In this document: positions 23,497-36,110 of the stretch, in pieces
How the letters are laid out: every line of letters starts with the position of its first letter
Position numbering within the stretch: the first letter of the stretch is position 1
Origin: Dendrocalamus latiflorus
Lineage: Eukaryota; Streptophyta; Magnoliopsida; Poales; Poaceae
Length of the DNA: 64,000 nt
Reading direction: 5' to 3'
Assembly (NCBI GenBank): GCA_017311315.1
Contig: CM029609.1
Location: 39,740,744 to 39,804,743, forward strand
The notes under the pieces: model-generated
What the model was told of the DNA's origin: nothing
What the model saw: only the letters and a program-made list of their open reading frames with translations
The model's database searches: none
Position numbers and translations under genes: made by a program

Positions 23497-24320
23497 GATT
23501 AGCATCACGAACTGGGAGTTCGAGGAGCTGGCCCCGCATGGCCAAAACTATCTGACATAGGCATCCGATGTCGAGATTGTGCTCGGAGCCAGTAAGCTCC
23601 GCGCAGCTATTGGATTGGCGGACCGTATGACGCCCAACCTCTATCTCACTCTTAAGAATGAGTACATAACGGAGAATAGCGCGCTAGCACTCTGGACCGC
23701 ACTCTAGATCGGTTTGAGAGGCTAAAGTACACCATTCTTTCCCAAGCAGAGCAAGAGTGGATCAGACTGAGATTTGCCAACTTTAAGACGGTCAAGGAAT
23801 ACAATTCTGCCTTGCACAGGATTTGTACCCGAAAACTGAAAATTGAGAAAATTCTTCCACCCCAATGTAGTACAATCCGCTCGCAATTATCGTCAAGATG
23901 GCTATGAGGAATATGCCGAATTGATTGATATGATGCAAATTGCGGAAGCTCAGGACGAAGTTCTCCGCAAGAACTAAATCACTCAGCCATCTGGTAGCTC
24001 CACTACACGTGAAGCCAACGCCGGGAGCAACAAGGTGCGAAAGACCTTGATAGAGAAAAGGGGAAGGAAGGGTAAGACCGCAGCCCAGAAAGGCAATTCA
24101 GATGCTCCACGTGAGAATAAGGCTAGCAAGCCAAAACGGGATGGCAAAGGGCACATGAAGCCCACTCTGCATTGGTTGAGGGGGAGCGTTCTGAGCAGCT
24201 GCCTGCGCTGATGGTGTTTGAGACCATTACGACAGCAACACCCCTCTCGACCTAGAAGCAGCCACCGTCATGATTTCTTTTGAAGAGAATATCACCCCGA
24301 GAAAATAGCAGAAGAAGTCC
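23497..24320 (+). pseudogene. Copia gag remnant
   Basis: The translation starts ISITNWEFEELAPHGQNYLT, the usual start of a plant copia Gag, followed by a LRAAIGLADRMTPNLYLTLKN block. Further on come fragments matching the LRFANFKTVKEYNSALHRI type Gag segment. Stops (for example tag near 23704) and frameshifts break the frame several times. No intact CCHC zinc knuckle was found. A protease-like LEAATVMISFEENI fragment follows near 24255. Confidence 0.75.
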
Positions 24321-24716
24321 AGTGCACTGAATGCATTTCGACTTTAATTGTCATTTATTTTGTGTGAAAGAATATGTTAGAATTTGCATGGATGGTACTT
24401 AAGAATTGTTATCTTCTCGTGATGGTTGGATGATATTTGAAGAATTCATTCATTTATTCAGTTTATGATGGCATGATATGTTCTGATATTGGAATATTTT
24501 ATTTATGTGCTGAATGCCTTCTAGTTCATATTAATAAAATACCATATATTAGAACGCGTGTAGCGCCCTATGGAGGGAGTGTGCTTAGCCAGCAGCGGCA
24601 CAACACATATTATCTTAAGAGAGATTGAGTATTTTTAGTCGATTCGTAAGAGCACTGGCAGCCTTACGACAATCGCCAGAAGCGATGCATGTATAATTGG
24701 TTCGGGAAGAGCCACA

Positions 24717-25688
24717 ATGGGCACAACTTTGGTCATTGAAGAAACCTTATTGTACCCAGAATCGACTAGAACGCTCCTAAATTTTAAGGATATCAGCGCA
24801 AATAGTTTCCACGTTGAGACTGAAGAAGAGTACGGTAAGAAATACCTGCTCATTATGAAGCGCGAAGAGAATGAAAAGAACAGTGTATTAAAAAAACTTC
24901 CTTCACTAGAAACTGGGCTATATTATACCAACATTAAGGCGCCTGCAGCGTACACTGTTCTGAAAACAGTGTTTAGAAGCTCTGAACTCTTCTGTCTCTG
25001 GCATGACAGATTAGGCCACCCAAGTCTTAGGATGATGAGAAACATAATAAATAACTCACATGGGCATAATATTACTGTGAAGAATTTCCCGAATCATGAA
25101 GATTTTGTGTGCCCTGCATGTGCCACCGGGAAACTAATAACTAGACCCTCCACTCTGAAAGTGAAGGATGAAGTCGCTGCATTCCTGGAACGCATCCAGG
25201 GAGACATTTGCGGTCCCATTCAGCCCGTCTCAGGGCCGTTTAAGTATTTCATGGTGCTCATTGACGCTTCTTCGAAATGGTCATATGTGGGTTTGTTGTC
25301 CACAAGAAACCACGCCTTTGCAAAATTGATCTCGCAGATCATTCGCATCAGAAATGTGTTTCCAGATCATCATATCAAGTCCATCTGAATGGACAACACC
25401 GGAGAATTTACTTCAAAGGCATTTGATGATTATTGCATGGCGATGGGAATTGCAGTTGAGCACTCGGTACCGCATATCCATACCCAGAACGGTTTGGCAG
25501 AGGCTTTAATTAAAAGAATTAAATTTATTGCCCGACCCCGTTTGCATAAAAGTAATTTGTCAGCTACATGTTGGGGACACGCAGTCCTTCATGCAGCGAA
25601 TCTCATCAACCTTAGACCTTCGGCCTACAACATCCACTCACCTATGCAACTAGCGCAAGTGTCACCACCGAAAATTTCCCAACATTAG
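24717..25688 (+). pseudogene. Copia pre-integrase and integrase core (interrupted)
   Basis: The zinc-binding pre-integrase region is visible as LFCLWHDRLGHPSLRMMRN with CPACATGK downstream. The integrase catalytic triad is present as D in GDICGP, D in MDNTGEF and E in GLAEALIKR. A TGA stop at 25386-25388 separates the first and second catalytic Asp; it replaces what is normally Arg in KSIRMDN, consistent with CGA to TGA. Near 25678 the frame jumps to a TLGGGNQPLDDE segment; the usual stretch between them (about 70 residues in relatives) is missing. Confidence 0.9.
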
Positions 25689-25970
25689 GGGGAGGAAATC
25701 AACCCCTTGATGATGAATGTCGGGAAATTACGTGGCAAGCCTGGGGAATCCATGCAGATGACCCGCGCACTAGAGAAGTCTAGAAGACAATAGAAGTCTA
25801 GAAGACAAAATATATTTGCAAGCATTAGCAAATCAGCTGCCTGATCACTTTAGTGATTTGAAGAGCGTGACTAAGTCGCATGTGCCTGCACGCACTACAC
25901 CGGAGAGGGTTGAAATACCAAAGAAAGCAGAAGGTATCCCTAATCTCGTCCAGAGGCCTCAGAAAAAAAA

Positions 25971-27900
25971 ATGAGGACGAGAACTCTGGTTCCTCGAATC
26001 CTTAGTAACCGGGGACGCCTGGTGAAAAAGGATAAGTGGGATTTATCACAGCCGATCATTGAAGTCCCCCAGAATGAGAAGGGGAGCCAGTTGAGACCTG
26101 GTAAAAGTATGACACCTTCAGAAAAAGGCATACCGGATCTGAATATCCCCATCGGCATGGATGAGTGCGCACACATCGGAGCCGAAAAACTAAAGGGACT
26201 TGACACCGCAATTGAAAGAAGCGATGTGCAAGGTAAAGCTCCAGCAGAAGCAATCGCTCCAGAAGAAGCAACTCATGAAGAAATAGCTATAAATTATGTG
26301 CACACGGGAGAGTCCCTGAATAGGACAACCGCTAATATTGATATCTACTTCACAAAGAAAATTGCCACCATCATCGATCTTGAGCCCGAGCCTGCATCGC
26401 TTGCTGAATGTAAAAAAAGATCAGATTGGGAAGATTGGAAGAAGGCAATAGCAACTGAATTGCTATCTCTGAATAAAAGAGAGGTGTTTGGGCCCGTATG
26501 CCGCACACCTCCCCACATACACCCCGTTGGGCACAAGTGGGTATTTGTTCGAAAGAGAAATGAAAGAAATGAAGTAGTGAGATACAAAGCAAGGCTGGTA
26601 GCTCAAGGTTTCACTCAACGTCCTGGAGTTGATTATGAAGAAACCTACTCCCTAGTCATGAGTGAAATTACCTTTAGATACTTGATCTCAATGGCAGTGA
26701 ACTTGAATTTAGAAATGAAATTGATGGATGTTGTAACTGCATACCTTTACGGTAATTTGGATTCGGAGATTTACATGAAAGTCCCTGAAGGAATCGCTCT
26801 CCCGAACCAAGACAGAGCAAATAGAAATCTGTATAGTGTGAAACTCAGAAAGTCACTGTATGGACTGAAACAATCTGAAAGAATGTGGTATAATCGATTG
26901 AGCGACTTTCTCTGCAAGAAAGGCTACACGAACAATGAAGACTGTCCTTGTGTATTTATACGGTGATCCCAGAATGGATTCTGTATAATCTCTGTGTATG
27001 TAGATGATCTGAATATCATCGGGACAGCCGAAGACATAAAAGAAGCAAGCTCCTACTTGGAGTCAGAATTTGAAATGAAAGATTTGGGCAAGACCAAATT
27101 TTGCTTAGGCCTGCAGCTTGAGCATGTCCCTGAAGGAGTCTTGGTACATCAGTCGACCTACACCCAAAAGGTGCTTGAAAGGTTTGGCTTCGAGAAGGCA
27201 TTTCCCTCGAAAGTACCGATGATCGGTAGGTCTTTACAGCAAGAAAAAGATCCTTTCCGACCTAGGGAAGAGGGGGAGGAAAACCTGGGACCAGAATTCC
27301 CATACTTGAGTGCAGTGGGAGCACTCATGTACTTAGCAAACTCCACTAGACCGGACATTGCATTTGCCGTGAACCTCTTAGCAAGGTACAGTGCAGAGCC
27401 CACCAAAAGGCATTGGCAGGGCATAAAGGACATTTTCCGATACCTCCAAGGTAGCAAGGACCTCGGATTGTTCTACAGAAAGAATCAAGATTTGAACTTG
27501 ATTGGCTATGCAGATGCTGGGTACCTGTCAGACCCGCATACCGCTAAGTCACAAACAGGCTATGTATTTCTGTGTGGTGGAACTGTAATTTCATGAAAAT
27601 CGTCTAAGCAAAGCCCGGTAGCTACTTCGACGAACCACTCAGAAATTATAGCACTGTATGAAGCCGCACGAGAGTGCGCTTGGTTCCGCTGAACGATTCA
27701 CCACATCCAGCAGTCATGTGGAATGAACATTGTGCAAACCCCCACAATTATCCATGAAGATAATGCAGCTTGCGTTGCACAAGTGCAGACGGGCTATGTA
27801 AGCATATCAACCCCAAGTTCCTCTATGCTCATGAATTATAGAGATGGACAAGATTAAAGTACTGTACATTAAGTCATGTAGACTTGTTCACTAAGTCACT
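25971..27900 (+). pseudogene. Copia reverse transcriptase and RNase H (interrupted)
   Basis: Copia RT starts near WEDWKKAIATELLSLNKRE, with KWVFVRKRNE, RYKARLVAQGFTQ and the first catalytic Asp region KLMDVVTAYLYG. The YVDD active site is at about 26998. RNase H begins near LIGYADAGYLSDP and continues to IIHEDNAACVAQ. In-frame TGA codons at 26964-26966, 27594-27596 and 27690-27692 interrupt an otherwise long open frame. All are TGA, consistent with C-to-T decay of CGA or G-to-A change of TGG. Confidence 0.92.
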
Positions 27901-28240
27901 CCCGCATCTAGCTTTGAAAGGTGGGTGCGTGGAATTGGAATGACGAGACTTAGAGAAGTGCAGAATTCAGGGGGAGAATTTTCACAAGCCCGCTAATAAA
28001 TCTTGATCATGAAGATTAAGCACCCAAAAAATAAAGTCCTGCAGACCAAATGAATTTGAGTGAATTGTACTCTTTTTCCCCTTGACGTTCCATGAAGTTT
28101 CTCGACCAAGGTTTTTAATGAGGCAATTCGTGCATCGCAGCATCACATGTATCATGTGCTCTTTCTCCAAAATTTTTCCCACTGGGTTTTATGGAGTTTT
28201 AGTGAGGCATGAACGTGTCGGATGAGTGCCCAAGGGGGAG

Positions 28241-28483
28241 TGTTAAGAAACCTGGGCCTGGGCCGGCAGCCCAGGGCCCATGGTGGGCACCTCATTGTAG
28301 TCTATAAATAGAGAGTCATACCTCCTCATTATGTACACATGAATGAAAGCAATAAAGAAAGATCAGGAGTTCTCTCTATCTCTCTGTGTGTTCAATCTAT
28401 TCTTCTGTGATTCTGTGATTGATTCGTTCTTGTTCTAAACAGAGGAATCGCTCGAACTGGTCGCCAGCGACGATTTCTCAACA
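28241..28483 (+). repeat. 3' LTR of the copia element
   Basis: A 243-bp copy of the 5' LTR, preceded directly by the polypurine tract caagggggag and followed by the target duplication cctat. Confidence 0.95.
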
Positions 28484-28488
28484 CCTAT

Positions 28489-29485
28489 CACTAGCGACAA
28501 CAGACAGTGTACGTTACGTTATTTTTTGTTAACTACTCCGTCTGCTTCGCCAAAAGCTGTTGCCGATATGGTCTGGATATCCTTGCTGTTGCCGATATGG
28601 TTTGGATATCGATCCTTGCTGTTACCGGTAGAATCAAGGGACCTATCTAATATTTACTATTTACTATGCCTAAGTAAGCTCCTCCATTAAGATATAGGGG
28701 GTCGCATGGATGCAAGCCTAGCAGTTGGGCTCGCTAGCTTAGCTATTGTTGCCGACACAAACCTCGACCTATGCATTTGATTATTCCTATTCACGAGATA
28801 ACTGACGTCACTACATACGCAAACACAATTCCATGGGTTCGTTTCCGGACCGACAAAATGTGCAGATCAAGTAACGAGACGCTCGATTCCTAACTACAAG
28901 TATTTTTGGTAGCTAGAGAGATTCAATCAAACCTTCCAAACAGTAAATATTAAATATGCTCTTACCGCAATAGAAAATATAAGCCAAAGTATAAAACCGC
29001 TAGGCTGATCTTCGGTCACGTGAAAATGACATTAGCGTAATGCTTTCTACTGCAGTACGGAAGAAGAAGAAGAAAACAATCTACGATGGACATAGCGGCG
29101 CGTTATCTAAATTAGATTATCTTCTGTCAGCACACCGAAAATAAACATGAGAATTACAAAAAAAAAAATCCCGACCGCTATATGTGTAATGCAAAATTAG
29201 TTGACCCACAGGTGGGTGTCATTGCTTCGTTTCGAAGCAAGAGCAACCTAGCCTCTCATGTAGCATCACTAGTGGAACAAGGTCCTGATTATGGATTTTT
29301 AGGAGACCGCAAAAGCATTGGACGCCTTTTAGAGAGCGTGTAATATTTGCACGACATTGTATTAAGATAGATAAATAGATTGGTACAGGAATGCGAATAG
29401 ATTATAAGACAGACGCCTGTGCTAGCCACGTACTAGCTAACCTCAACACATACGCAAGATTAGAAGCAACGCCACTAAGCAACCC
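28489..29485. other. Intergenic DNA, no gene seen
   Basis: The region is mostly AT-rich. A short imperfect tandem repeat at about 28551-28623 carries gctgttgccgatatggt and ggatatc twice. A related sequence, gctgttgccaatatggatatc, occurs near 2040. Nothing coding is recognisable. Confidence 0.5.
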
Positions 29486-29489
29486 TAGG

Positions 29490-32400
29490 GGACTAAGGGG
29501 GTATTCTTTGGGTGGGCGAAAGCGACCCTACGTTGGCCCAACGGTAGCAGTCTAGTTCGTCGAGGAGGTCGTTTAGGAGAGCTGCGATCTCCCGGGTCGA
29601 ATTGTCGAAGATGTGGGCGTTCCGCTCCCTCTAGATGGTCCAACAGAAGTGTATGATGACTGAGTCGAAAGCCTTTCTCCCGAGTCAAATTGTCGAAGAT
29701 GTGGGCGTTCCGCTCCCTCTAGATGGTCCAACAGAAGTGTATGATGACTGAGTCGAAAGCCTTTCGATTGGTTCTAGGTAAGCACGTCCACCACCTTGAC
29801 CAGTAGTCCAAGAATGTGTCGTCTTGGACTCGCAGGGCCTGGTAAGGAGTGAAGATGCTAAATAATCTGGCCCACACTTGTTCCACCCACTAACAGTGCA
29901 GTAGTAAATGGTCAATGCTTTCATGTTGTTGATTGTAGAAGGCGTATATTGGCTACACAAGCAGCCCTCAACACACAAGGTGATCGAACATCCAACATCG
30001 ATCATTAACTGCTAGCCATGCGAAGAATTTGCATTTCAACAACGCTGCACCCTTCCAAATTTGCTTGTAGCTTTCAAAACAGGTTCCCCTAAAGAAGAAT
30101 GCGCTGAAGGCAGACTTTGTTGAACATTCACCTAAAGAGCTAAACCTCCAAATCATCTTATCATGATTTTGTGGTTGCAAGATCACGGAGCGCATTAAAA
30201 GCCACAGTTGGAAGTACTGAGCAAAAGCCTTAGTAGTTAGTGCCCCAGAGATATCCCTGATCCAAGCGTTGAGGTTGATAGCCTAGGCAACAGTAGTCAA
30301 TCTCCTGGCACTTGGTGAAACAAGGTTCTAGAGGGTAGGCCAACGAAGTTCCATAGAATTTCCACCTATCCACTTGTCCATCCAGAAGAGAGTATTGTGC
30401 CCATCTCCAATCCGCACCTCTATTGTTGCATCGAACATCTGTTGAATGACTAGATCAGTGGAGGATTGTAGAGTAGTTCATGTGCACGAGGGATCTGTTC
30501 TTTGCCACCAAAGCCATCTTAATTTCAAAACGTACCCCATGAGCTTGAGGTCTAAGATGCCTAACCTCCCGAGAGGTAGTGGCCTGCACACTATTCTCCA
30601 CGCAAACCAAGCAATATCCACCTCGTACTGTGTCTGTGCCTTTCCAAAGGAAAGCCCTCCAGTGCTTGTCAATGGCCCTGATCGCCCAAGCGGGAAGGTC
30701 AAGCGAGAGTAGGTGATACAACGGTGTTGCAGAGAGTACATGCTTGACCAAGACAAGTCGATCATCCAAGGAGAAAAGTTTTCCTTTCCAGCTTGGTAAT
30801 TTGCTAACTGACGTTTCAACCAAAGATTGCAATTGTGTTTTTGGTCAATTTACTAAGCGACAGCGGTAGGCCAAGGTATTTGATTGGGAAAGGTGAGAGC
30901 TCGCACGACAGTTCGCTTAAGGCCACCACTAAATGATAGTCTCCATAAAAAGTGGGCGTCACTGAGCTCTTTTGAAGGTTGGCACAAAGGCCAGTAGCCT
31001 CCCCAAACATGTGAAGGATTTACTTAAGTGACTGTAGGTCCTGCTGCAGTGGTGCAACAAAGCAAACTACATCATTGGCATAAAGTGAGATTTGTTCTTT
31101 AAGCCTAGGATTCCAAGAGGGGTTATACTTTGCAATCTTCTAGCTATGTGAAACAGTGCATTCAACGCTTCCATGACTAGGAGGAATAACATTGGAGACA
31201 ACGAGTCTCCTTGGTAAAGACCCCAACGCAGATTTATTGTTTAGCCCGGCTACCCATTGATAAGAATTCAAGAAGATGAAGTAGCAAGCAAAAGCAATAT
31301 TCATTCATGCCACTTTGGGCTGAACCCCATATGCATGAGGACTTCCAAGAGGAAAGGCCAGGAAACTGCATCAAATGCTTTGGAGATGTCCACCTTGACC
31401 AACAGAGCTAGTTTTCGCTTAGCCCACAATCTCTTCACCACTAACTAGACATAGCTAAAGTTGTCATTGATGCTTCGACCAGCAATGAACACACTTTGAT
31501 TTGGATTAACCAAGCTTGGCAAAGTGGTTCTGAGTCTATTTACTAGTACTTTTGAAAATAGCTTGGCAAAACTGTGCACAAGGCTGATTGGCCTAAAGTA
31601 TGAGATGGTCAAAGCATCCCTTTTCTTCAGAAGAAGGGTAATCAGGGTGCCATTTAAGCAATGTATGTATTGGCCTTTCAATCCAAAGAGGGCTTGAAAT
31701 GCTACAATAATACTCGGTTTGATTACTGGCCAAGCCATTTTGAAGAAATCTCCCGTGAAACCATCCGGGCCAGGGGATTTTGCCGTCGAGAGTTCCTTAA
31801 TAACTCCCCAAACCTCATCTTCTATGAAAGGTGCCTCCAAGTGGTGTAAGCTCATAGTGGACAGCTAGAGGAAGTTGAGATCGAGAGTATGCTCTCTGTC
31901 AATGCAGTTGCCCATGAGTTGAGAGTAAACCTCATGGAATTGCTCTGCTATTAGAGGTTCTTGTCTGAAAGTTCCTCCGTTGTTTGTAATAGAGGAAATT
32001 AAGTTTTTTTCCATCGGTGAGAAGCATGGAAATGGAACTATTTAGATTGGCATCCCCCTCTTTGAGCCAATTGATGTGAGAGCATTGCCTTGCCATTGTT
32101 CTTTCAAGAGATGCCAAGGCAAGACATATTAGTTTCAGGTTTTTGTGGAGCCAATTCTCATTATGGGATAGAGGGCGACTGCCTTGAGTGCGGTCAATCT
32201 GAAAGATGATCTCCCTAGCTATTTCCAAGTTTAGCTTGATGTTACCAAATTTTCTTGTCCCCCAACTCTGCAGTTTGTGCGCTAAGTTCCTAAATAAGGT
32301 GTCCAAGCGCTTGAGAGGATTTGAGATGGAGGGTTGCACTGCCATGCTTCATTGACTGCTTCGAGGTAGTCGTCATGTTTTGGCCAAAATGACTCAAAGT

Positions 32401-33132
32401 GGAAGCAACGTTGGGAGGTAAAAGAGTGTGCAGTTGAGATGACTAGAGGACAATGATCCGAAATCGATGACGACTGAGCTCACATGACAGCATTCGGGAA
32501 TGAATCTTCCAAGTCAATGACACGAACGCTCTATCGAGCTTGACTAAGGTTGGGCATTCCCTCTCGTTGGACCACGTGTAGCGGTGACCATGGAGATGGA
32601 GCTCTTTTAGTTCCATGTCATTGACAAAGCGTTAGAATACACCAAGAAAGTGTCAATTAATGTTAGCATTACTCTTGTCTGAAGTTGAGAGGATCATGTT
32701 GAAATCCCCTGTTGACAACCATGGTCTAGGGTAGGAAGTTCTGATAGAACGAAGTTCTTCTAAAAAAAGATGTTAGTTGGGGTATGCAGTCGGCCTATAG
32801 ACTGAAGTCAGCCACCAGGTGGCGTTATTGGCCCGCAAAATCACAAGAATCATAACCGAGAAAGAGTGAACCATGGTGTTAGAGGCTGAAATGGAGGATT
32901 CCTTCCATGCGGTAAGTAATCCGCCACAGGTGCTAGAGGCAGGTAGGCAAGCGAAAGAGTAGACCAAACCTAGGAGTTGCATTACAAGAGATGCTAAAAT
33001 GGCATCTAATTTTGTTTATTGGATACAAACCACGTCCGGGTCATGGTTGACAACCATGTTCCTGACTACATTTCGATGGGCGGGCGTGTTTAGACCCCAC
33101 ACATTCCAAACTAGAATTTTACATGTAGACAT
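29490..33132 (-). pseudogene. LINE ORF2: endonuclease and reverse transcriptase
   Basis: The minus-strand start at 33132 gives MSTCKILVWNVWGLNTP, the characteristic N-terminus of L1-type apurinic endonuclease (WNVRGLN motif). Downstream fragments include WLSTGDFNMI near 32700 and HGHRYTWSNERECPTLVKLDRAF near 32580. The reverse transcriptase open segment 31855-31445 carries KSPGPDGFTGDFF, then PISLVHSFAKLFSKVLVNRL and NQSVFIAGRSINDN. The segment 30832-30455 matches the late RT region (LSLDLPAWAIRAIDKHWRAFLW). The zf-RVT-like piece KCKFFAWLAVNDRCW is at 30195-29968. An 88-bp tandem duplication at 29590-29765 shifts the C-terminal frame. Confidence 0.88.
29590..29765 (-). repeat. 88-bp tandem duplication inside the LINE
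   Basis: Two near-identical units start with cccgggtcgaattgtcgaag or cccgagtcaaattgtcgaag and end in gtcgaaagccttt. Unit length is 88 bp, not a multiple of three, so the duplication alone shifts the ORF2 frame. The units differ at only a few sites near their starts, so it arose after insertion. Confidence 0.85.
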
Positions 33133-33169
33133 TCACTTGAGATGACAACCAGCAATGCCAAAGTTTGGC

Positions 33170-35990
33170 GTAGCACTTCAGCTTTCTTGAGGCAGTGTTT
33201 GTTGAACAGTCGAGGCCCGCGGCGGAATTTCATCGACGTTCAGAGGGCTAAGGTTGAAGAGGGCCACAAGGGCTTCAATGTGTTGAGGAGCGAGAGGATG
33301 ATCAAAGAGCGAAGCATAAGCTTGCACCGCTTTATCATCAAGGTGATCCTCTATTTTGATAATATTGAGCTTTAACATTAGCCATCATTGCACCTACTTG
33401 ACGGAGTCGAGGCCTTTAGCTGGCTTGGAAGCCATATGCTTGCCTTGGCGTGGGACCCTGATGGGACTACAGACCTTTGGTTGACGACAGTGGCTCGAAG
33501 GGTTGCGGAGCAGAGGCTGAGGAAGGTGAGAAATGGCTTTGTTGAGGGGTTGTTGATGGCACCAGTTCGAGTTGAGAAGGCTAGGAACCCTGTGGATTTG
33601 AACCGAGCGGGCTAAGATTGTGTGTCGTGGATCCATCGGTGAATTTTTGAATGTGGGCTAGGCGGAATTTGGTGCACGTCATATGGCCCATTAGTTTTAC
33701 CCACTAGGGAGGTGTTGGAAGCTTCTAGGTAATGCCCATTGGATTTACCCGTTGGGGAAAGGGTGGAAGCTTCTAACAAAGGGGCTGACACATCACACCC
33801 GAAGAGGAGAGGGAGACAGGGGGTAGTTGTGATGGGAGAAAGCCTAGCTCGCTGCGATGGGAGTAAGTCACCATCCTCCCCTTGAGCTCCATGCCCTAAG
33901 AAGAGAGCAAGCTGTGGGTGTCGAGCCCCACAAGATCCACTGAGGGGGCGTTGACATGTCGATCGGGCACTGGATCCTCGTTAATTCCTGCTTGGGAGCT
34001 ATCAGACGTGGGGGCCACCAAGCCATACCCGAGGTGCTACCTTGTAGAGACGGCCCCACCTCGTCCCCTACGCTTCCCTCCTCACGAGCTGCAGCGATCG
34101 ACAGAAGGGATTTCCCTGGTGGTGGCAAAAGGCGTGGAAGGTCTGCCGCTGGTGACGAAGCAGGGTCTGCTACCGAAGACGATGAAACTAACTCCATAAC
34201 CAGGCAGGACCACGACGATTGGTACGGAGGTTATCGGGCTATGCAGTGATGGATGGTCTGCCTCCAGGGATGGCAAAACCAACTCTGCAACTGGGCGAAA
34301 CACCTCATCTGGTGTGGAGCGTGCTGGTTCCTCCTACCGATGACAACAAAGAGGGCAGGTTGGGGAGGCACCAAGAGCGATCGGCACACCGACTGGAGCA
34401 GTGGTGTGAATGGCCACCACCATTGCCACCACTCAAAGTAGCTCGCCCAATGCCCCATCCAGATGTCCCTGAGCGTAGGAGAAGAACCGACACTGAGGAC
34501 CATGACTAGAGGAACCATGAGGTCCCATTTCCAGCCGGCCTCCGTGGCCACTGTCTCCATCGCTAGAAAGATAAGACAGATCTGAAGAAGATGATGAGAC
34601 CTCACTGGAGTGGTAATCCTCTACCTTTGCAATGTGGATGATTATGTTGTATGACAAGGTCTTCTTCTCACGAATGAGCAATAGTAGCTTGCTGAAGATT
34701 GGATATGTAGGATCAGGGTTTTATTCATCTGGTTTCACAATCAACAAGGAGACTTGCTTGGGGATTACATTTGGGTCAGCCATCCAGACCTCTAGCCTGA
34801 AATTTGCTAAGTCCTCCCTACTAGCAGAGGCGGGGTGAAGGCGTTCGATCCAACACGCTGATGAGAGCAAGGATGACACTGTTGCCAGTCCCATGCATGA
34901 GCTGGTAGGCCCTTAATGTTGAGCGAAACCTTGAAGAGGAACAGAGTGGTGGAAGCCTGCTTCTGCCTTGTCCATGGCTTTAGGAATAGGGTGAAGTGCG
35001 AGTATTCAATGAAGTGACTGTGAGCAGCATGATTGCAAAGTTCTTCTGAAGCGAAGGTGATCAAGAAGTTATCTGGTCAAAAGTTGTGGACTGAAAAACC
35101 ACAGTGAGCAATACCAAGCCACTCCTACACCACTATTGATGCTTACTCCTTTGATATCGATGGCCAGTTCTTGCCAACATAGGCCACCAAGGTCCCTTTG
35201 AGGTGAGACTCCATCTCCATGTGCGATGTGGTGTGTGGCATGACACAAACGGCATACTCCGGCCTCCCGTCGGAGTGCCCAAGCATGGCAGAGGAGAGGA
35301 ACAACAAGGTATGAAGACCTCATTGAGCATCACTGGCGTGGCGGCTCGACGGCTCTAAGAGCCAGCTGTAGTGCCAAACAAATTGAGGGAACCAAAATGA
35401 GTAGAGGAGGACTTTGGGGAGGTCTATATGGTCTGAAAGTCACGCCAGCACAACTACCTGCTAGTCCCTTGAGGTGGACTCCTTGGGTGCTTGCAATCTC
35501 TCACGTGGTGGCTGAAGGCTTTGCAGCGTCTGCAGCATGTGGGATTTCTACAGTCTACCTTGACATGATCGGGGCCCAAGTAGTTTCAGCAACGACCAAT
35601 AAGGTCTATAAGAATCTTCAGCTTCTAATCCACTGGCATCTTCGACCTCGAGTCGATTCTCTTCCAATGGTGCCTATTGTGCACCATGCACTAGCCTTCA
35701 TCGACCTCCAGGGGCGATGGGAGGAGGCGACCTTCAAGGCGGGATCGGGGATGAGGAGCACTAAGCACAGAGGAAGATGGAGGTGGCGCCATAGCAGCCG
35801 CCACTGCCAGTGAAAGGGGCTGCCTCCCCGAGGGTGCTTGCGCGGAGGCCCTGGCGACAACCGCATCTAGGTAAGAGGCTGATCCTGTCTTCTGCCCAAG
35901 GGCTAGATTGTGGAGGGAAGATGTGGGGCTTTGATCTTGCCACCTCTGGCCTTTAGAGCAACTAGTTTTGGAGGGGGACGCCATCAGGGA
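33170..35990 (-). pseudogene. LINE ORF1 (CCHC zinc-knuckle, Gag-like)
   Basis: A likely start is the Met of MASPSKTSCSKGQRW at about 35984 (an in-frame Met also occurs at 36059), followed by SASYLDAVVARAS. A zinc knuckle CRRCKAFSHHVRDC (CX2CX4HX4C) reads on the minus strand near 35480-35540, preceded by a GPDHVKVDCRNPTC segment that looks like the end of another knuckle. The rest is broken into short open frames that I cannot assign. ORF1 proteins coat LINE RNA. Confidence 0.65.
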
Positions 35991-36110
35991 GGGCCACCTA
36001 GGATGAAGGTAGAGGGAGTTTTTCGGCGCCCGCTTGAGCGCGACGCCGGTGGAGGCCAACGGGTCCAGGGTGGACGCGTCAGGGGGTGGTGGCCCTTTTC
36101 TATTCTATCT

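Larger units (their letters stand above)
21182..28483 (+). mobile_element. Ty1-copia LTR retrotransposon, full length but mutated
   Basis: LTRs of 243 bp lie at 21182-21424 and 28241-28483, starting tgttaagaaacc and ending tttctcaaca. The 5-bp target duplication cctat flanks the element (21177-21181 and 28484-28488). A polypurine tract caagggggag precedes the 3' LTR. The order gag, integrase, reverse transcriptase, RNase H is that of Ty1-copia. LTRs differ at about five of 243 sites (2%), which suggests an age near 0.8 million years at the commonly used grass LTR rate. Stops, frameshifts and an apparent deletion make it non-functional. The leader before gag is about 2 kb and unusually GC-rich. 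Confidence 0.96.
29490..36110 (-). mobile_element. Decayed L1-type LINE (non-LTR retrotransposon)
   Basis: On the minus strand the parts lie in the usual order. ORF1 with CCHC zinc knuckles is at about 35450-35990, ORF2 endonuclease begins at 33132, reverse transcriptase lies at 31855-30450, and a zf-RVT and C-terminal region ends near 29490. Length is about 6.6 kb, near full length for plant L1 elements. Many stops and frameshifts show it is dead. I did not find a poly(A) tail or target duplication, so the ends are approximate. Confidence 0.85.
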
